From contig NZ_CP070982.1 in the NCBI RefSeq assembly GCF_018417595.1, positions 1 to 64,000 of the forward strand: DNA of 64,000 bases. Reading direction: 5' to 3'. The notes beneath the pieces were generated by a model, which saw nothing but the letters and a program-made list of their open reading frames with translations, made no database searches and was not told where the DNA came from. This DNA comes from Pseudomonas entomophila (GTDB lineage Bacteria; Pseudomonadota; Gammaproteobacteria; Pseudomonadales; Pseudomonadaceae). The translations under genes were made by a program, and so were the position numbers. Within the stretch, counting starts at the first letter, position 1; the number at the start of each line of letters is the position of its first letter. Below are positions 40,152-48,514 of this stretch, piece by piece.

Positions 40152-41365
40152 GCCTGTTTCTCCTGGGCGGCCATGTGGTTCATCACGGTTTGCATGTCCT
40201 TGTCGCCACGACCGGACAGGCAGATCACCATCAGGTGGTCCTTGGGCAGCTTCGGCGCGCGCTTGATCGCTTCGGCCAGGGCGTGGGAGCTTTCCAGCGC
40301 CGGGATGATGCCTTCCAGGCGGCAGGTGGCGTGGAAGGCGTCCAGGGCTTCGTCGTCGGTGATGCTGACGTACTCCACGCGCTTCACTTCGTGCAGGTAG
40401 GCGTGCTCCGGGCCGATGCCGGGGTAGTCGAGGCCTGCGGAGATCGAGTGGGCGTCGGTGATCTGGCCGTCGTCGTCCTGCAGCAGGTAGGTGCGGTTGC
40501 CGTGCAGCACGCCCGGCACGCCGCCGTTCAGGCTGGCCGCGTGCTTGTCGGTGTGCACGCCGTGGCCGCCGGCTTCGACACCGATGATCTGCACGCTGGC
40601 ATCATCGAGGAAGTCGTGGAACAGGCCCATGGCGTTGGAGCCGCCGCCGACGCAGGCGATCAGGCTGTCGGGCAGGCGCCCTTCCTTCTCCTGCAGCTGG
40701 GCGCGGGTTTCCTTGCCGATGATCGACTGGAAGTCACGGACCATCGCCGGGTACGGGTGGGGACCTGCCACGGTGCCGATCAGGTAGAAGGTGTCGTCGA
40801 CGTTGGTGACCCAGTCGCGCAGGGCCTCGTTCATGGCGTCCTTGAGCGTGCCGGTACCGGCAGTGACCGGGACGATCTCGGCGCCCAGCAGCTTCATGCG
40901 GAACACGTTGGCCTGCTGGCGCTCGATGTCGGTGGCGCCCATGTAGATCACGCAGGGCAGGCCGAAGCGCGCGGCGACGGTGGCGGTGGCCACGCCGTGC
41001 ATGCCGGCGCCGGTCTCGGCGATCAGGCGTTTCTTGCCCATGCGCTTGGCCAGCAGCACCTGGCCGATGCAGTTGTTCACCTTGTGCGCGCCGGTGTGGT
41101 TGAGCTCTTCACGCTTGAAGAAGATCTTCGCGCCGCCGCAGTGTTCGGTCAGGCGCTCGGCGAAGTACAGCGGGTTGGGGCGGCCGATGTAGTCGCGCTG
41201 GAAGTAGGCGAGTTCTTCGAGGAACTTGGGGTCGGCCTTGGCGGCTTCGTACTCGCGGGCAAGATCCAGCACCAGGGGCATCAGGGTTTCGGCCACGTAG
41301 CGGCCGCCGAACGAGCCGAACAGGCCGTTGGCATCGGGGCCGGCGCGGTATTGGGTCTGGGTCAT
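40148..41365 (-). CDS. trpB: Tryptophan synthase beta chain
   Basis: A 405-residue PLP enzyme joining indole and serine to make tryptophan. The PLP lysine lies in [15 protein letters not shown] near 90. The phosphate-binding loop is [10 protein letters not shown] near 236. I chose ATG 41365 ([20 protein letters not shown]), preceded by GGAGCG. A second ATG 12 bp upstream is less likely. trpBA is divergent from trpI, its expected activator when indoleglycerol phosphate builds up. A REP pair sits in the 5' untranslated region. Confidence 0.97.
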   Translation of the reverse strand: MTQTQYRAGPDANGLFGSFGGRYVAETLMPLVLDLAREYEAAKADPKFLEELAYFQRDYIGRPNPLYFAERLTEHCGGAKIFFKREELNHTGAHKVNNCIGQVLLAKRMGKKRLIAETGAGMHGVATATVAARFGLPCVIYMGATDIERQQANVFRMKLLGAEIVPVTAGTGTLKDAMNEALRDWVTNVDDTFYLIGTVAGPHPYPAMVRDFQSIIGKETRAQLQEKEGRLPDSLIACVGGGSNAMGLFHDFLDDASVQIIGVEAGGHGVHTDKHAASLNGGVPGVLHGNRTYLLQDDDGQITDAHSISAGLDYPGIGPEHAYLHEVKRVEYVSITDDEALDAFHATCRLEGIIPALESSHALAEAIKRAPKLPKDHLMVICLSGRGDKDMQTVMNHMAAQEKQA

Positions 41366-41409
41366 GGGGCGCTCCATAGGCGGTGTAGAGGTTGGGATCG
41401 TGTTGGCTT

Positions 41410-41482
41410 CTTCGCGGGTAAACCCGCTCCCACAGGTACGGTGTGGCGCTCGGCATCTGTGGGAGCGGGTTTACCCGCGAAG
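41410..41482. repeat. REP pair in the trpI-trpB intergenic region
   Basis: Inverted copies CTTCGCGGGTAAACCCGCTC and GAGCGGGTTTACCCGCGAAG are separated by about 20 bp. The pair lies between the TrpI-type site and the trpB start codon. Confidence 0.88.
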
Positions 41483-41556
41483 GGACCGGCACTGGTCGAT
41501 GGGCTTTACTCTACCCACGACATGCCCCGCTGAAAACCGATAAGATTGCGCAAACC

Positions 41557-41573
41557 TGTCAGGAAAACTCACA
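41557..41573. promoter_or_regulatory. TrpI-binding site candidate
   Basis: On the minus strand TGTGAG-TTTTC-CTGACA. From memory this is the invariant TrpI site I pattern (TGTGAG-N5-CTGACA) described in Pseudomonas. It ends 6 bp before the trpI ATG, as expected for activation of trpBA and autorepression of trpI. Confidence 0.75.
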
Positions 41574-41579
41574 AGTAAA

Positions 41580-42476
41580 ATGGCCCATGACCTTCCTCCC
41601 CTCAACGCCCTGCGGGCCTTCGAGGCGACCGCCCGGCTCAATAGCGTCAGCCAGGCGGCCGAGGCGCTTCATGTGACTCACGGCGCTGTAAGCCGACAGA
41701 TCAAGGTGCTCGAGGAGCATTTGGGCGTGGCGTTGTTCGTCAAGGATGGTCGTGGCGTCAAACTCACAGATGCCGGTGTACGCTTGCGCGATGCGAGCTT
41801 CGAAGCGTTTGACCGTTTGCGCAGTGTCTGCACCGAGCTTTCCCGCGACGCTGACGAGGCGCCGTTCGTTCTTGGCTGCTCCGGCAGCCTGCTGGCGCGC
41901 TGGTTCATCCCGCGCCTGGGACGTTTGAAAGCCGACCTGCCAGAGTTGCGCCTGCACCTGTCGGCGGGCGAAGGCGATCTCGACCCTCGCCGCCCGGGGT
42001 TGGACGCACTGCTGGTGTATGCCGAGCCGCCGTGGCCGGCGGACATGCAGGTGCACGTGCTCGCCGAAGAGCGCATCGGCCCGGTGATGAGCCCGCACTT
42101 CGAAGGCTTCGATCGTTTGAAAGCCGCGCCAGCCGTGGCTTTGCAACGAGAGGCAGTGCTCCACACCACCTCGCGTCCACAGGCCTGGCCGACCTGGGCG
42201 CAGCAGCATGGCATCGAGCCTGGCGCGCTGAGTTACGGCCAGGCATTCGAGCATCTGTACTACCTGTTGGAGGCGGCAGTCGCGGGGCTTGGCGTGGCCA
42301 TCGCGCCACAACCGCTGGTGGCGGACGACCTGAAAGCCGGACGGCTGGCCGCGCCATGGGGTTTCTCCCCCACCCGCGCGGCGCTGGCCTTGTGGGTGCC
42401 CCGGCGCGCCGCCGACGGGCGCGCCGAGCAGCTGGCGCAGTGGCTGCGCCGGGCGTTGCAGCAGCAGGCGGGTTAG
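41580..42476 (+). CDS. trpI: TrpBA operon transcriptional activator TrpI (LysR family)
   Basis: A 298-residue LysR-type activator of trpBA responding to indoleglycerol phosphate. The N-terminal helix-turn-helix ([20 protein letters not shown]) is near residues 22-41. It starts [20 protein letters not shown], is divergent from trpBA, and a TrpI-type site lies directly upstream. The 3' end overlaps the convergent DUF883 gene by 4 bp. Confidence 0.93.
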   Translation: MAHDLPPLNALRAFEATARLNSVSQAAEALHVTHGAVSRQIKVLEEHLGVALFVKDGRGVKLTDAGVRLRDASFEAFDRLRSVCTELSRDADEAPFVLGCSGSLLARWFIPRLGRLKADLPELRLHLSAGEGDLDPRRPGLDALLVYAEPPWPADMQVHVLAEERIGPVMSPHFEGFDRLKAAPAVALQREAVLHTTSRPQAWPTWAQQHGIEPGALSYGQAFEHLYYLLEAAVAGLGVAIAPQPLVADDLKAGRLAAPWGFSPTRAALALWVPRRAADGRAEQLAQWLRRALQQQAG

Positions 42477-42796
42477 TCGCGACGGCACATCAGGTAGGCG
42501 GCCAGCAGGCCCAAGGCGCCGATGGCCACGCCAGCGGTGGTCCAGGGGTGTTGCTGGGCGTAATCGCGGGTGGCGACGCCGGTCTGGCGGGTGCGGGTCT
42601 TTACCTGCGAGTAGGCATCGCTGAGCAGGTTGCGCGAATGCTTGAGGGCGTTCTCGGCATTGCCGCGCAGCGCCTTCATGGTTTTGTGTGATTCTTCCGA
42701 GGCATCGTGCTTGAGGTGCTCCAGCGTCTTGAGCAGGCTCTCGATCTCCGCTTCCATGCTTTCCAGCGAGGCGTTGCGCAGCGAGTTGTGGGCCAT
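42473..42796 (-). CDS. DUF883 (ElaB/YqjD-type) inner-membrane protein
   Basis: A 107-residue protein with a long charged helical N-terminus (about 1-80) and one C-terminal membrane helix ([20 protein letters not shown]), the layout of the ElaB/YqjD/DUF883 family, whose members bind ribosomes and the membrane in stationary phase in E. coli. The start is ATG 42796 ([19 protein letters not shown]). Its stop codon overlaps trpI. The role here is inferred only by family. Confidence 0.85.
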   Translation of the reverse strand: MAHNSLRNASLESMEAEIESLLKTLEHLKHDASEESHKTMKALRGNAENALKHSRNLLSDAYSQVKTRTRQTGVATRDYAQQHPWTTAGVAIGALGLLAAYLMCRRD

Positions 42797-42913
42797 GGTG
42801 ACTCTCCTTCGCGGTGGTGGGCTGTAAGAGTTGCGACTGCGCAAGCCGGCGAAAGTGCGATCGGATTTTGCGCTGCTAGGCTCAGTTGACACTTCACCGT
42901 TAGGAGAACACTG

Positions 42914-43129
42914 ATGTCCGATCATCACACCTACAAGAAGATCGAGCTGGTCGGGTCCTCGCCCACCAGCATCGAAGAGGCGATCAACAATGCCCTGGCC
43001 GAGGCTGGCAAGAGCATCAAGCACCTGGAGTGGTTCGAGGTGGTCGATACCCGCGGGCATATCCGCGACAACAAGGCTGCGCACTTCCAGGTTACGTTGA
43101 AGGTTGGGTTCCGGATCGCCAACAGCTGA
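42914..43129 (+). CDS. Dodecin flavin-binding protein
   Basis: A 71-residue dodecin, a small protein forming hollow dodecamers that store FMN or other flavins. Conserved features are [20 protein letters not shown], the Trp of [14 protein letters not shown] (flavin stacking, near residue 36) and [20 protein letters not shown] lies before the ATG. It is monocistronic in appearance, divergent from the DUF883 gene. Confidence 0.92.
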   Translation: MSDHHTYKKIELVGSSPTSIEEAINNALAEAGKSIKHLEWFEVVDTRGHIRDNKAAHFQVTLKVGFRIANS

Positions 43130-43232
43130 AACCAGGCTGGGCTAGGCTTGCCCGGCGTGATGGAGTAAACAAGGTGCCAGGGCGCGGGCTTCGCGCCCTT
43201 TTCGTCTTTGATCTGTACAAGGAAAGCGATCG

Positions 43233-43454
43233 ATGAAGAAGTTGATGCTGGCTGTGGGGCTGATGGTGTTGGCCGGTGGCGCGATGGCGGCGGGCAAGCC
43301 GTGCGAGGAGCTCAAGGCGGAGATTGCAGCGAAACTGGATGCCAAGGGTGTGAAGGGTTACACGCTGGAGATCGTCAAGAAGGGCGAGCCGGCGGGCAAG
43401 GTGGTTGGCACCTGCGAGGCTGGGCGCAAGGAGATTGTCTACCGGCGTGGTTGA
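43233..43454 (+). CDS. DUF1161 family secreted protein (copy 1)
   Basis: A 73-residue exported protein. The signal peptide is MKKLMLAVGLMVLAGGAMAA, then GKPCEELKAEIAAKLDAKGV and a second Cys in VGTCEAGRKEIVY, so one disulfide is likely. DUF1161 has no known function. A paralogue with the same Cys spacing lies at 44744. AAGGAAAG precedes the start. Confidence 0.88.
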   Translation: MKKLMLAVGLMVLAGGAMAAGKPCEELKAEIAAKLDAKGVKGYTLEIVKKGEPAGKVVGTCEAGRKEIVYRRG

Positions 43455-43467
43455 TGTGGTGGATGCT

Positions 43468-43590
43468 TCGCGGCTAAAGCCGCTCCTACAAAGACACTGC
43501 CGTCTGTAGGAGCGGCTTTAGCCGCGATGTAAGCGACGCGGTGATTGGCACCGGCTATGCCGGTGTTCGCGGCTGAAGCCGCTCCTACAG
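43468..43590. repeat. Three-copy REP cluster
   Basis: Three palindrome copies at 43468-43491, 43504-43527 and 43567-43590, of the TAGGAGCGGCTTTAGCCGCGA type, alternating in orientation. The last overlaps the stop codon (TAG at 43587-43585, minus strand) of the convergent oxidoreductase gene. Confidence 0.88.
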
Positions 43591-44580
43591 GGCCTGCGCC
43601 ATCAGTTCATAGGACCTGACCCGGTCGGCATGCTCATACAGGTCGCAGGTGAAGATCAGCTCGTCCGCCCCGGTCTGCTCCAGCAGCACCTCCACCTTGG
43701 CCCGCACCTTTTGCGGGCTGCCAATCATCGCCAACCCCAGGAAGCTGCTCACCGCATCGCGCTCATGGGGCAGCCACAATCCGTTCATGCTCTCGACCGG
43801 CGGGCGCTGCATCAGGCTCTGGCCACGGATCAGCGCGAGGATGCGCTGGTACACCGAGGTCGCCAGGTACTCGGCTTTCTCGTCGGTTTCGGCCACCACC
43901 ATCGGGATGCCCAGCATCACGTAGGGCTTGTCCAGCGTCGTCGAGGGTTTGAAGTGGTCGCGGTAGATGCGGATCGCCTCGTGCATGTAGCGCGGCGCGA
44001 AGTGCGACGCGAAGGCATAGGGCATGCCGCGCATGCCGGCCAGCTGCGCGCTGAACAGGCTGGAGCCGAGCAGCCACATCGGCACTTCGGTGTCGTGGCC
44101 CGGTACGGCGATGACCTTTTGGTCGTCGGTGCGCGGCCCCAGGTAGCGCGACAGCTCCTCCACATCATCCGGGAAGTCGTCGGCGCTGCCGGAGCGTTCG
44201 CGGCGCAGGGCGCGGGCGGTCATCTGGTCGGAACCGGGGGCGCGACCCAAGCCTAGGTCGATGCGGCCCGGATAAAGGCTGGCCAGGGTGCCGAACTGCT
44301 CGGCGATCACCAACGGTGCGTGGTTGGGTAGCATTACCCCACCGGAGCCGATGCGAATGGTCGATGTGCCACCGGCCAGGTAGCCGATCAGCACGGCGGT
44401 GGCCGAGCTGGCGATACCATCCATGTTGTGGTGTTCGGCCACCCAGAAACGGTTGTAACCGAAACGCTCGACATGCTGTGCCAGGTCCAGCGAGTTACGC
44501 AGCGACTGCGCCGGGCCGCCGTCGGCGCGCACGGGCACGAGGTCGAGGGTGGATATCTTCAGGTCACGCAGGTGCGTCAT
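43585..44580 (-). CDS. LLM class flavin-dependent oxidoreductase
   Basis: A 331-residue luciferase-like monooxygenase of the MsnO8/YhbW type. The barrel motifs [20 protein letters not shown] near 46 and [20 protein letters not shown] near 105 are present. It would use FMNH2 with an unknown substrate. No flavin reductase lies beside it. Its last codon and stop are contributed by a REP element. Confidence 0.88.
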   Translation of the reverse strand: MTHLRDLKISTLDLVPVRADGGPAQSLRNSLDLAQHVERFGYNRFWVAEHHNMDGIASSATAVLIGYLAGGTSTIRIGSGGVMLPNHAPLVIAEQFGTLASLYPGRIDLGLGRAPGSDQMTARALRRERSGSADDFPDDVEELSRYLGPRTDDQKVIAVPGHDTEVPMWLLGSSLFSAQLAGMRGMPYAFASHFAPRYMHEAIRIYRDHFKPSTTLDKPYVMLGIPMVVAETDEKAEYLATSVYQRILALIRGQSLMQRPPVESMNGLWLPHERDAVSSFLGLAMIGSPQKVRAKVEVLLEQTGADELIFTCDLYEHADRVRSYELMAQAL

Positions 44581-44743
44581 CGGAGCCTCCGCAATAAGGG
44601 GTTGGCCAGGGGCCTTTGGGACTCTGTATGGGCAGATTCGAAGGATTCAATGCCTGCGTGCATTTGCCCCGAGGCGCAACGGCGGCGGTTTCCTGTAGTC
44701 TAACCAGCGTTGGCAGCGTGTCTGCCCTGTCAGGAGCCGTTCC

Positions 44744-44977
44744 ATGATCCGCGTAGCAATCGCCGTGCTGGTATCCCTTCTGGCCACGGCCGCACTGGCA
44801 GCCCCCAAGCCGTGCGAAGAACTGAAGGCCGAGATCGAGGCGAAGATCCAGGCGCGCGGGGTCACCTCCTACACGCTGGAGATCGTGCCCAACAGCGAGG
44901 TCAGCGACCCGAACATGGTCGTGGGCAGCTGCGATGGCGGGACGAAGAAGATCATCTACCAGAAGAACGATCGGTAG
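44744..44977 (+). CDS. DUF1161 family secreted protein (copy 2)
   Basis: A 77-residue exported protein with signal peptide MIRVAIAVLVSLLATAALAA, then PKPCEELKAEIEAKIQARGV and VGSCDGGTKKIIY. It is clearly paralogous to the 73-residue gene at 43233 (KPCEELKAEI, TLEIV, VG-C-G-KI-Y shared). Function is unknown. It has its own upstream region and is divergent from the oxidoreductase gene. Confidence 0.88.
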   Translation: MIRVAIAVLVSLLATAALAAPKPCEELKAEIEAKIQARGVTSYTLEIVPNSEVSDPNMVVGSCDGGTKKIIYQKNDR

Positions 44978-44980
44978 TCC

Positions 44981-45040
44981 GGTTCGCCGGCAAGCCGGCC
45001 CCTACAAAGATGCGTCGTATCCGTAGGGGCCGGTTTTCAC
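44981..45040. repeat. REP-like inverted pair
   Basis: GGTTCGCCGGCAAGCCGGCC followed by CCTACA, then CGTAGGGGCCGGTTTTCACG. A degenerate inverted pair between convergent small genes. Confidence 0.65.
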
Positions 45041-45450
45041 GGAATGCAGAACACTTCGCTTGGCTCGTTCACCACCACTTTGCGACTGGCGTCATACAGC
45101 AGCACCTGCGGCTGCATCACCGGCGCCCGTGCTTCCAGCCGGTAGCGTTCGCCGGCCTTGAAGTCGTTGAAACGCACGGTGAGGTAGCAGGTGCGTTCGC
45201 TGGGATCGGTGGTGAAAAGACCGGAGGACACTTCGAAGTCGAAGCGCACCACCAGTTCGTGCTTGCCGGGCGTCACCTGGAAGTAGCGACCGTCATCCAG
45301 GCGCTTGCCATCGAGTCGGTCGGCCATGATGGTGCGGCCAGGGGTGATGGTGTAGAGGTCGACCCAGGCCTTGGACGGGTCGACCGGTGGCAAGGGGCTG
45401 GCGCAGGCCCCGAGTGCGCTGATGGCGAACAGCATCATGGGCTGGCGCAT
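45037..45450 (-). CDS. Small putative lipoprotein (paralogue A)
   Basis: A 137-residue protein with N-terminal MRQPMMLFAISALGACAS, a lipobox (LGAC) suggesting lipid attachment. The mature part reads like a small beta-sandwich: DPSKAWVDLYTITPG, YFQVTPGKHELVVRFDF, CYLTVRFNDFKAGERYRLEA. It shares this pattern with the next gene upstream on the same strand. It is unrecognised beyond a PEGA-like or carboxypeptidase-regulatory-like look. Confidence 0.75.
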   Translation of the reverse strand: MRQPMMLFAISALGACASPLPPVDPSKAWVDLYTITPGRTIMADRLDGKRLDDGRYFQVTPGKHELVVRFDFEVSSGLFTTDPSERTCYLTVRFNDFKAGERYRLEARAPVMQPQVLLYDASRKVVVNEPSEVFCIP

Positions 45451-45505
45451 GGCGAAACTCCCGCTCGCGGTTCACAGCAAACAAGCATAGCGCCATTTAC
45501 GGGGT

Positions 45506-45919
45506 TCAGCTGCGTTGGCAACCTGCCGGTTCGCCTTGGCCGAGCAGTTTCTGCTGCTGGTCGTAGAGCTTGATCCAGGGGCGAAAGCCAATGCTGCCCG
45601 CCTGCATCTGGTAGCGCTGGCCGGCTGCGAAGTCCTTGAACGTCAGGTTGAGCTGGCAGTCGCGCCACAGCGGTTCGTCCACCGCGCCGATATTGCTGGG
45701 CGTCACGGGGAACTGGTAGCGCACGGTCAGCTCGTGATTGCCGGGCTGCACCTCGAAGTAGCGGGTGTCGGCCCAGTCGCGTTCGTCCACCTGCACCGCG
45801 TGCAGCGAATCGTTGTTGCCCGGGGCCAGGTCGATCCAGGCCTGTTTCGGGTCGGGGTCTGGCAACGTGGAACAGCCTGAAAGCAGCACGAGCGTGCTGG
45901 CGGCAAACAGAGTACGCAT
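45506..45919 (-). CDS. Small putative lipoprotein (paralogue B)
   Basis: A 137-residue protein with signal and lipobox MRTLFAASTLVLLSGCS. The mature part shares with the downstream gene the order DPKQAWIDL, YFEVQPGNHELTVRYQF, CQLNLTFKDFAAGQRYQM and LYDQQQKLL. Same length and same strand indicate a tandem duplication, 55 bp apart. I chose ATG 45919, since the longer frame is not conserved-looking. Function unknown. Confidence 0.78.
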   Translation of the reverse strand: MRTLFAASTLVLLSGCSTLPDPDPKQAWIDLAPGNNDSLHAVQVDERDWADTRYFEVQPGNHELTVRYQFPVTPSNIGAVDEPLWRDCQLNLTFKDFAAGQRYQMQAGSIGFRPWIKLYDQQQKLLGQGEPAGCQRS

Positions 45920-45986
45920 GGCGAAGCTTCCCCTTGGCGAGATAGTCTTGGTCGCATTCGGCCGACGAGCGAGATAGACAGCCTCG

Positions 45987-47078
45987 ATGTTTGGACTTTT
46001 TCTTTTCATGCGCTGCAGCCGTCGGGCTCTGGACCGTGTTTTCATCCGGTTTGTTCCCATGGCGGCCGCGTTCCTGCTGAACGGTTGTTCCAGCGTGGGC
46101 TACTACGGGCAGCTGGCCGAGGGTCAATGGCAGTTGTTGCGGGCGCGACAGCCAGTGGCGCAGGTGATCGCCGACCCGGCCACACAGCCTGTGTTGCGCC
46201 AGCATCTGCAGTTCGCCGAGCAGGCCCGGGTATTCGCCAGCGAGCACTTGAAGCTGCCGGAGAATGGCAGTTACCGGGTCTATGCCGACCTGAGGCGGCC
46301 CTACGTGGTGTGGAATGTGTTCGCCACCCCGGAGCTTTCCTTGCAGCCGGTGACCCATTGCTTCCCCATCGCCGGTTGCGTGGCCTATCGCGGCTATTAC
46401 CGGCAGGGTGATGCCCGTGGCGCAGCGGCGTTGATGCGCCAGGAGGGGCTGGATGTCTACGTGGGCGGCGTGGAGGCTTACTCGACGCTGGGCTGGTTCG
46501 ATGACCCGATCCTTTCGAGCATGGTCGGCTGGGGGGATGAACGACTGGCCACGGTGATCTTCCACGAACTGGCGCACCAGCGCTTCTACGTGCAGGACGA
46601 CACCGAGTTCAACGAGTCGTTTGCTACCTTCGTTGAGCAGGAAGGATCGCGGCAATGGCGCATGGCGCGTGGGCTTGCAGCGGTCGAGGACGGGAGCGTG
46701 AAACAACGCGAGCAGTTCACCCGGCTGATATTGGCCAGCCGTGAGCGGTTGCAGGCGATTTATGCCGGGCCACTGGACGAGGTGGGCAAGCGGGCGGCCA
46801 AGCAGGCAGAGTTCGAGCGGTTGCGCCGGGAATACCGCGAGGTGCGGGATCGGGACTGGGGCGGGAATCGACGGTTCGATGCCTGGGTCTTTGCGCCGTT
46901 GAACAATGCCAAGCTGCTGCCTTTTGGGCTTTATGACCAGTGGGTTCCGGCGTTTTCGCAGTTGTTCAAGGATGTTGCTGGGGATTGGGCACTGTTCTAT
47001 GAGCGGGTCGAGGCGCTGGGGCGGATGCCGATCGAACAGCGCAAGACGGCGCTTGGACGGTTGATGGCAAGGCCTTGA
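45987..47078 (+). CDS. Putative metallo-aminopeptidase lipoprotein (PF10023-like)
   Basis: A 363-residue protein with N-terminal signal ending in a lipobox (AAAFLLNGCSS), so anchored to a membrane facing the periplasm. The zinc motif HELAHQRFYVQDDTEFNESF (His-Glu-X2-His, later Glu) is near residue 192. It matches the predicted aminopeptidase family from Pseudomonas. An ATG at 46008 is a possible alternative start, and neither has a clear ribosome site. It is divergent from the lipoprotein pair. Confidence 0.8.
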   Translation: MFGLFLFMRCSRRALDRVFIRFVPMAAAFLLNGCSSVGYYGQLAEGQWQLLRARQPVAQVIADPATQPVLRQHLQFAEQARVFASEHLKLPENGSYRVYADLRRPYVVWNVFATPELSLQPVTHCFPIAGCVAYRGYYRQGDARGAAALMRQEGLDVYVGGVEAYSTLGWFDDPILSSMVGWGDERLATVIFHELAHQRFYVQDDTEFNESFATFVEQEGSRQWRMARGLAAVEDGSVKQREQFTRLILASRERLQAIYAGPLDEVGKRAAKQAEFERLRREYREVRDRDWGGNRRFDAWVFAPLNNAKLLPFGLYDQWVPAFSQLFKDVAGDWALFYERVEALGRMPIEQRKTALGRLMARP

Positions 47079-47084
47079 GATAAA

Positions 47085-47103
47085 GGGGCTGCAAAGCAGC
47101 CCC
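47085..47103. terminator. Hairpin between convergent aminopeptidase and HAD genes
   Basis: GGGGCTGC-AAA-GCAGCCCC, identical to the hairpin at 31811-31829. Confidence 0.5.
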
Positions 47104-47111
47104 AATAGATG

Positions 47112-47762
47112 TCAGCCTGTGATGAACGCTTGATGCAGTTCGGCCAGCGTCTCGAAATGGAACGCTGGCGCCTCGGCCTCCAGTTCCTCCCGGCTGCCGA
47201 ACCCGTAGCCCACCGCTACTGCCTGCAACCCATTGCTGCGCGCGCCGATCAGGTCGTGCTTGCGGTCGCCGATCATCAGGGTCTGCGCCGGGTCCAGCCG
47301 TTCTTCATCCAGCAGGTGACGAATCAGCTCGACCTTGTTGGTGCGGGTGCCGTCCAGTTCGCTGCCGTAGATCACCTTGAAGTGCTGGTCGAAGGCAAAG
47401 TGCCGGGCGATCTCGCGGGCATATTCCCACGGTTTGGAGGTGGCGATGTACAGGGTGCGGCCTTGGCCGTTGAGGGCTTGCAGCAGCTCCGGCACACCGT
47501 CGAAGACCAGGTTCTCGTAAAGCCCGGTCACCTTGAAGCGTTCGCGGTAGAAGTTCACCGCCTGCCACGCCTTGGCTTCGTCGAAACCGTAGAACTGCAT
47601 GAAGGCCTGCAGCAACGGTGGGCCGATGAAGTGTTCGAGGCGGGCGAGGTCGGGCTCGTCGATGCCCAGCTTGGCCAGGGCGTACTGGATCGAACGGGTG
47701 ATCCCTGAGCGCGGGTCGGTCAGGGTGCCGTCGAGGTCGAAGAGGATGTTCTGCTGGTGCAT
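47112..47762 (-). CDS. HAD-family hydrolase (phosphoglycolate phosphatase-like)
   Basis: A 216-residue HAD subfamily IA phosphatase. The nucleophile motif is ILFDLDGTLTDPRSG near residue 6, a Ser/Thr motif is TLYIATSKP and the late acid motif is LMIGDRKHDLIGAR. The start is ATG 47762 (MHQQNILFDLDG), since the longer frame runs through a REP element. It resembles Gph/YrfG-type proteins. The substrate is not determined by sequence. Confidence 0.85.
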   Translation of the reverse strand: MHQQNILFDLDGTLTDPRSGITRSIQYALAKLGIDEPDLARLEHFIGPPLLQAFMQFYGFDEAKAWQAVNFYRERFKVTGLYENLVFDGVPELLQALNGQGRTLYIATSKPWEYAREIARHFAFDQHFKVIYGSELDGTRTNKVELIRHLLDEERLDPAQTLMIGDRKHDLIGARSNGLQAVAVGYGFGSREELEAEAPAFHFETLAELHQAFITG

Positions 47763-47795
47763 GTCGGTGGTTCCACTCGAATCTTGGGTCGACTG

Positions 47796-47860
47796 CTTCG
47801 CGGGTAAACCCGCTCCTACAGGGCCTGGACAAGCCTGTGGGGGCGGGCTTGCCCGCGAAT
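47796..47860. repeat. REP pair (GCGGGTTTACCCGCGAA type)
   Basis: Inverted copies CTTCGCGGGTAAACCCGCTC and GGGGGCGGGCTTGCCCGCGA, with a short spacer, lie between co-directional genes. Confidence 0.82.
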
Positions 47861-47863
47861 GGG

Positions 47864-48412
47864 TCATTCCGGTTGGTCGTAGCCTTCGGCCAGGTGCTGG
47901 TCCTTGAGCTTCACGTAGTTGCCGGCGCTGTAGGGGAAGAACGCGTGCTCCTGCTCGCTCAGCAGGCGCACCTGCTTCACCGGGCTGCCCATGTACAGGT
48001 AGCCGCTGACCAGGCGCTTGCCCGGTGGTACCAGGCTGCCGGCGCCGATGATCACCTCGTCCTCGACGATGGCGCCGTCCATGATCGTGCTGCCCATGCC
48101 CACCAGGATGCGGTTGCCCAGGGTGCAGCCATGCAGCATGACCTTGTGACCGATGGTCACCTCGTCGCCGATGATCAGCGGGAAACCGTCGGGGTTGAAG
48201 GGCCCGGCGTGGGTGATGTGCAGCACGCTGCCGTCCTGCACGCTGGTGCGCGCGCCGATGCGGATGCGGTGCATGTCGCCGCGCACCACGGTCAGCGGCC
48301 AGATCGAGCTGTCCTCGCCGATATCGACGTCGCCGATGACCACCGCCGAACGGTCGACGAAGGCCCGTGCTCCCACTTTCGGCGAGTGTTGCTGGAAGGT
48401 CCGGAGGGCCAT
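47864..48412 (-). CDS. Gamma-class carbonic anhydrase-like hexapeptide protein
   Basis: A 182-residue left-handed beta-helix protein of the YrdA/gamma carbonic anhydrase family. Metal-binding His candidates lie in VLHITHAGPFN near 80 and GHKVMLHGCTLG near 100, and hexapeptide repeats run from about 20 to 130. The start is ATG 48412 (MALRTFQQHSPKVGARAFVD). The long upstream frame is antisense to prlC. Many family members are not proven carbonic anhydrases. Confidence 0.88.
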   Translation of the reverse strand: MALRTFQQHSPKVGARAFVDRSAVVIGDVDIGEDSSIWPLTVVRGDMHRIRIGARTSVQDGSVLHITHAGPFNPDGFPLIIGDEVTIGHKVMLHGCTLGNRILVGMGSTIMDGAIVEDEVIIGAGSLVPPGKRLVSGYLYMGSPVKQVRLLSEQEHAFFPYSAGNYVKLKDQHLAEGYDQPE

Positions 48413-48514
48413 GATAGTGTTCCTCTGCAATGCCGATAGGCAGGCTGCCTGCTGCGGTCGGCGTCGATTGTAATTAAGATGGTCCCGTGTTTCTCCTGCC
48501 AAGGTACCCGAACC

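Noticed and set aside
42707..42889. Small plus-strand frames opposite and between the DUF883 and dodecin genes
   Set aside because: Short, antisense or out of frame with real genes, and without supporting signals.
43468..43590. Possible CRISPR-like array because of regularly repeated 24-bp units
   Set aside because: The units are REP palindromes in alternating orientation, only three copies with unequal spacers, and no cas genes are present.
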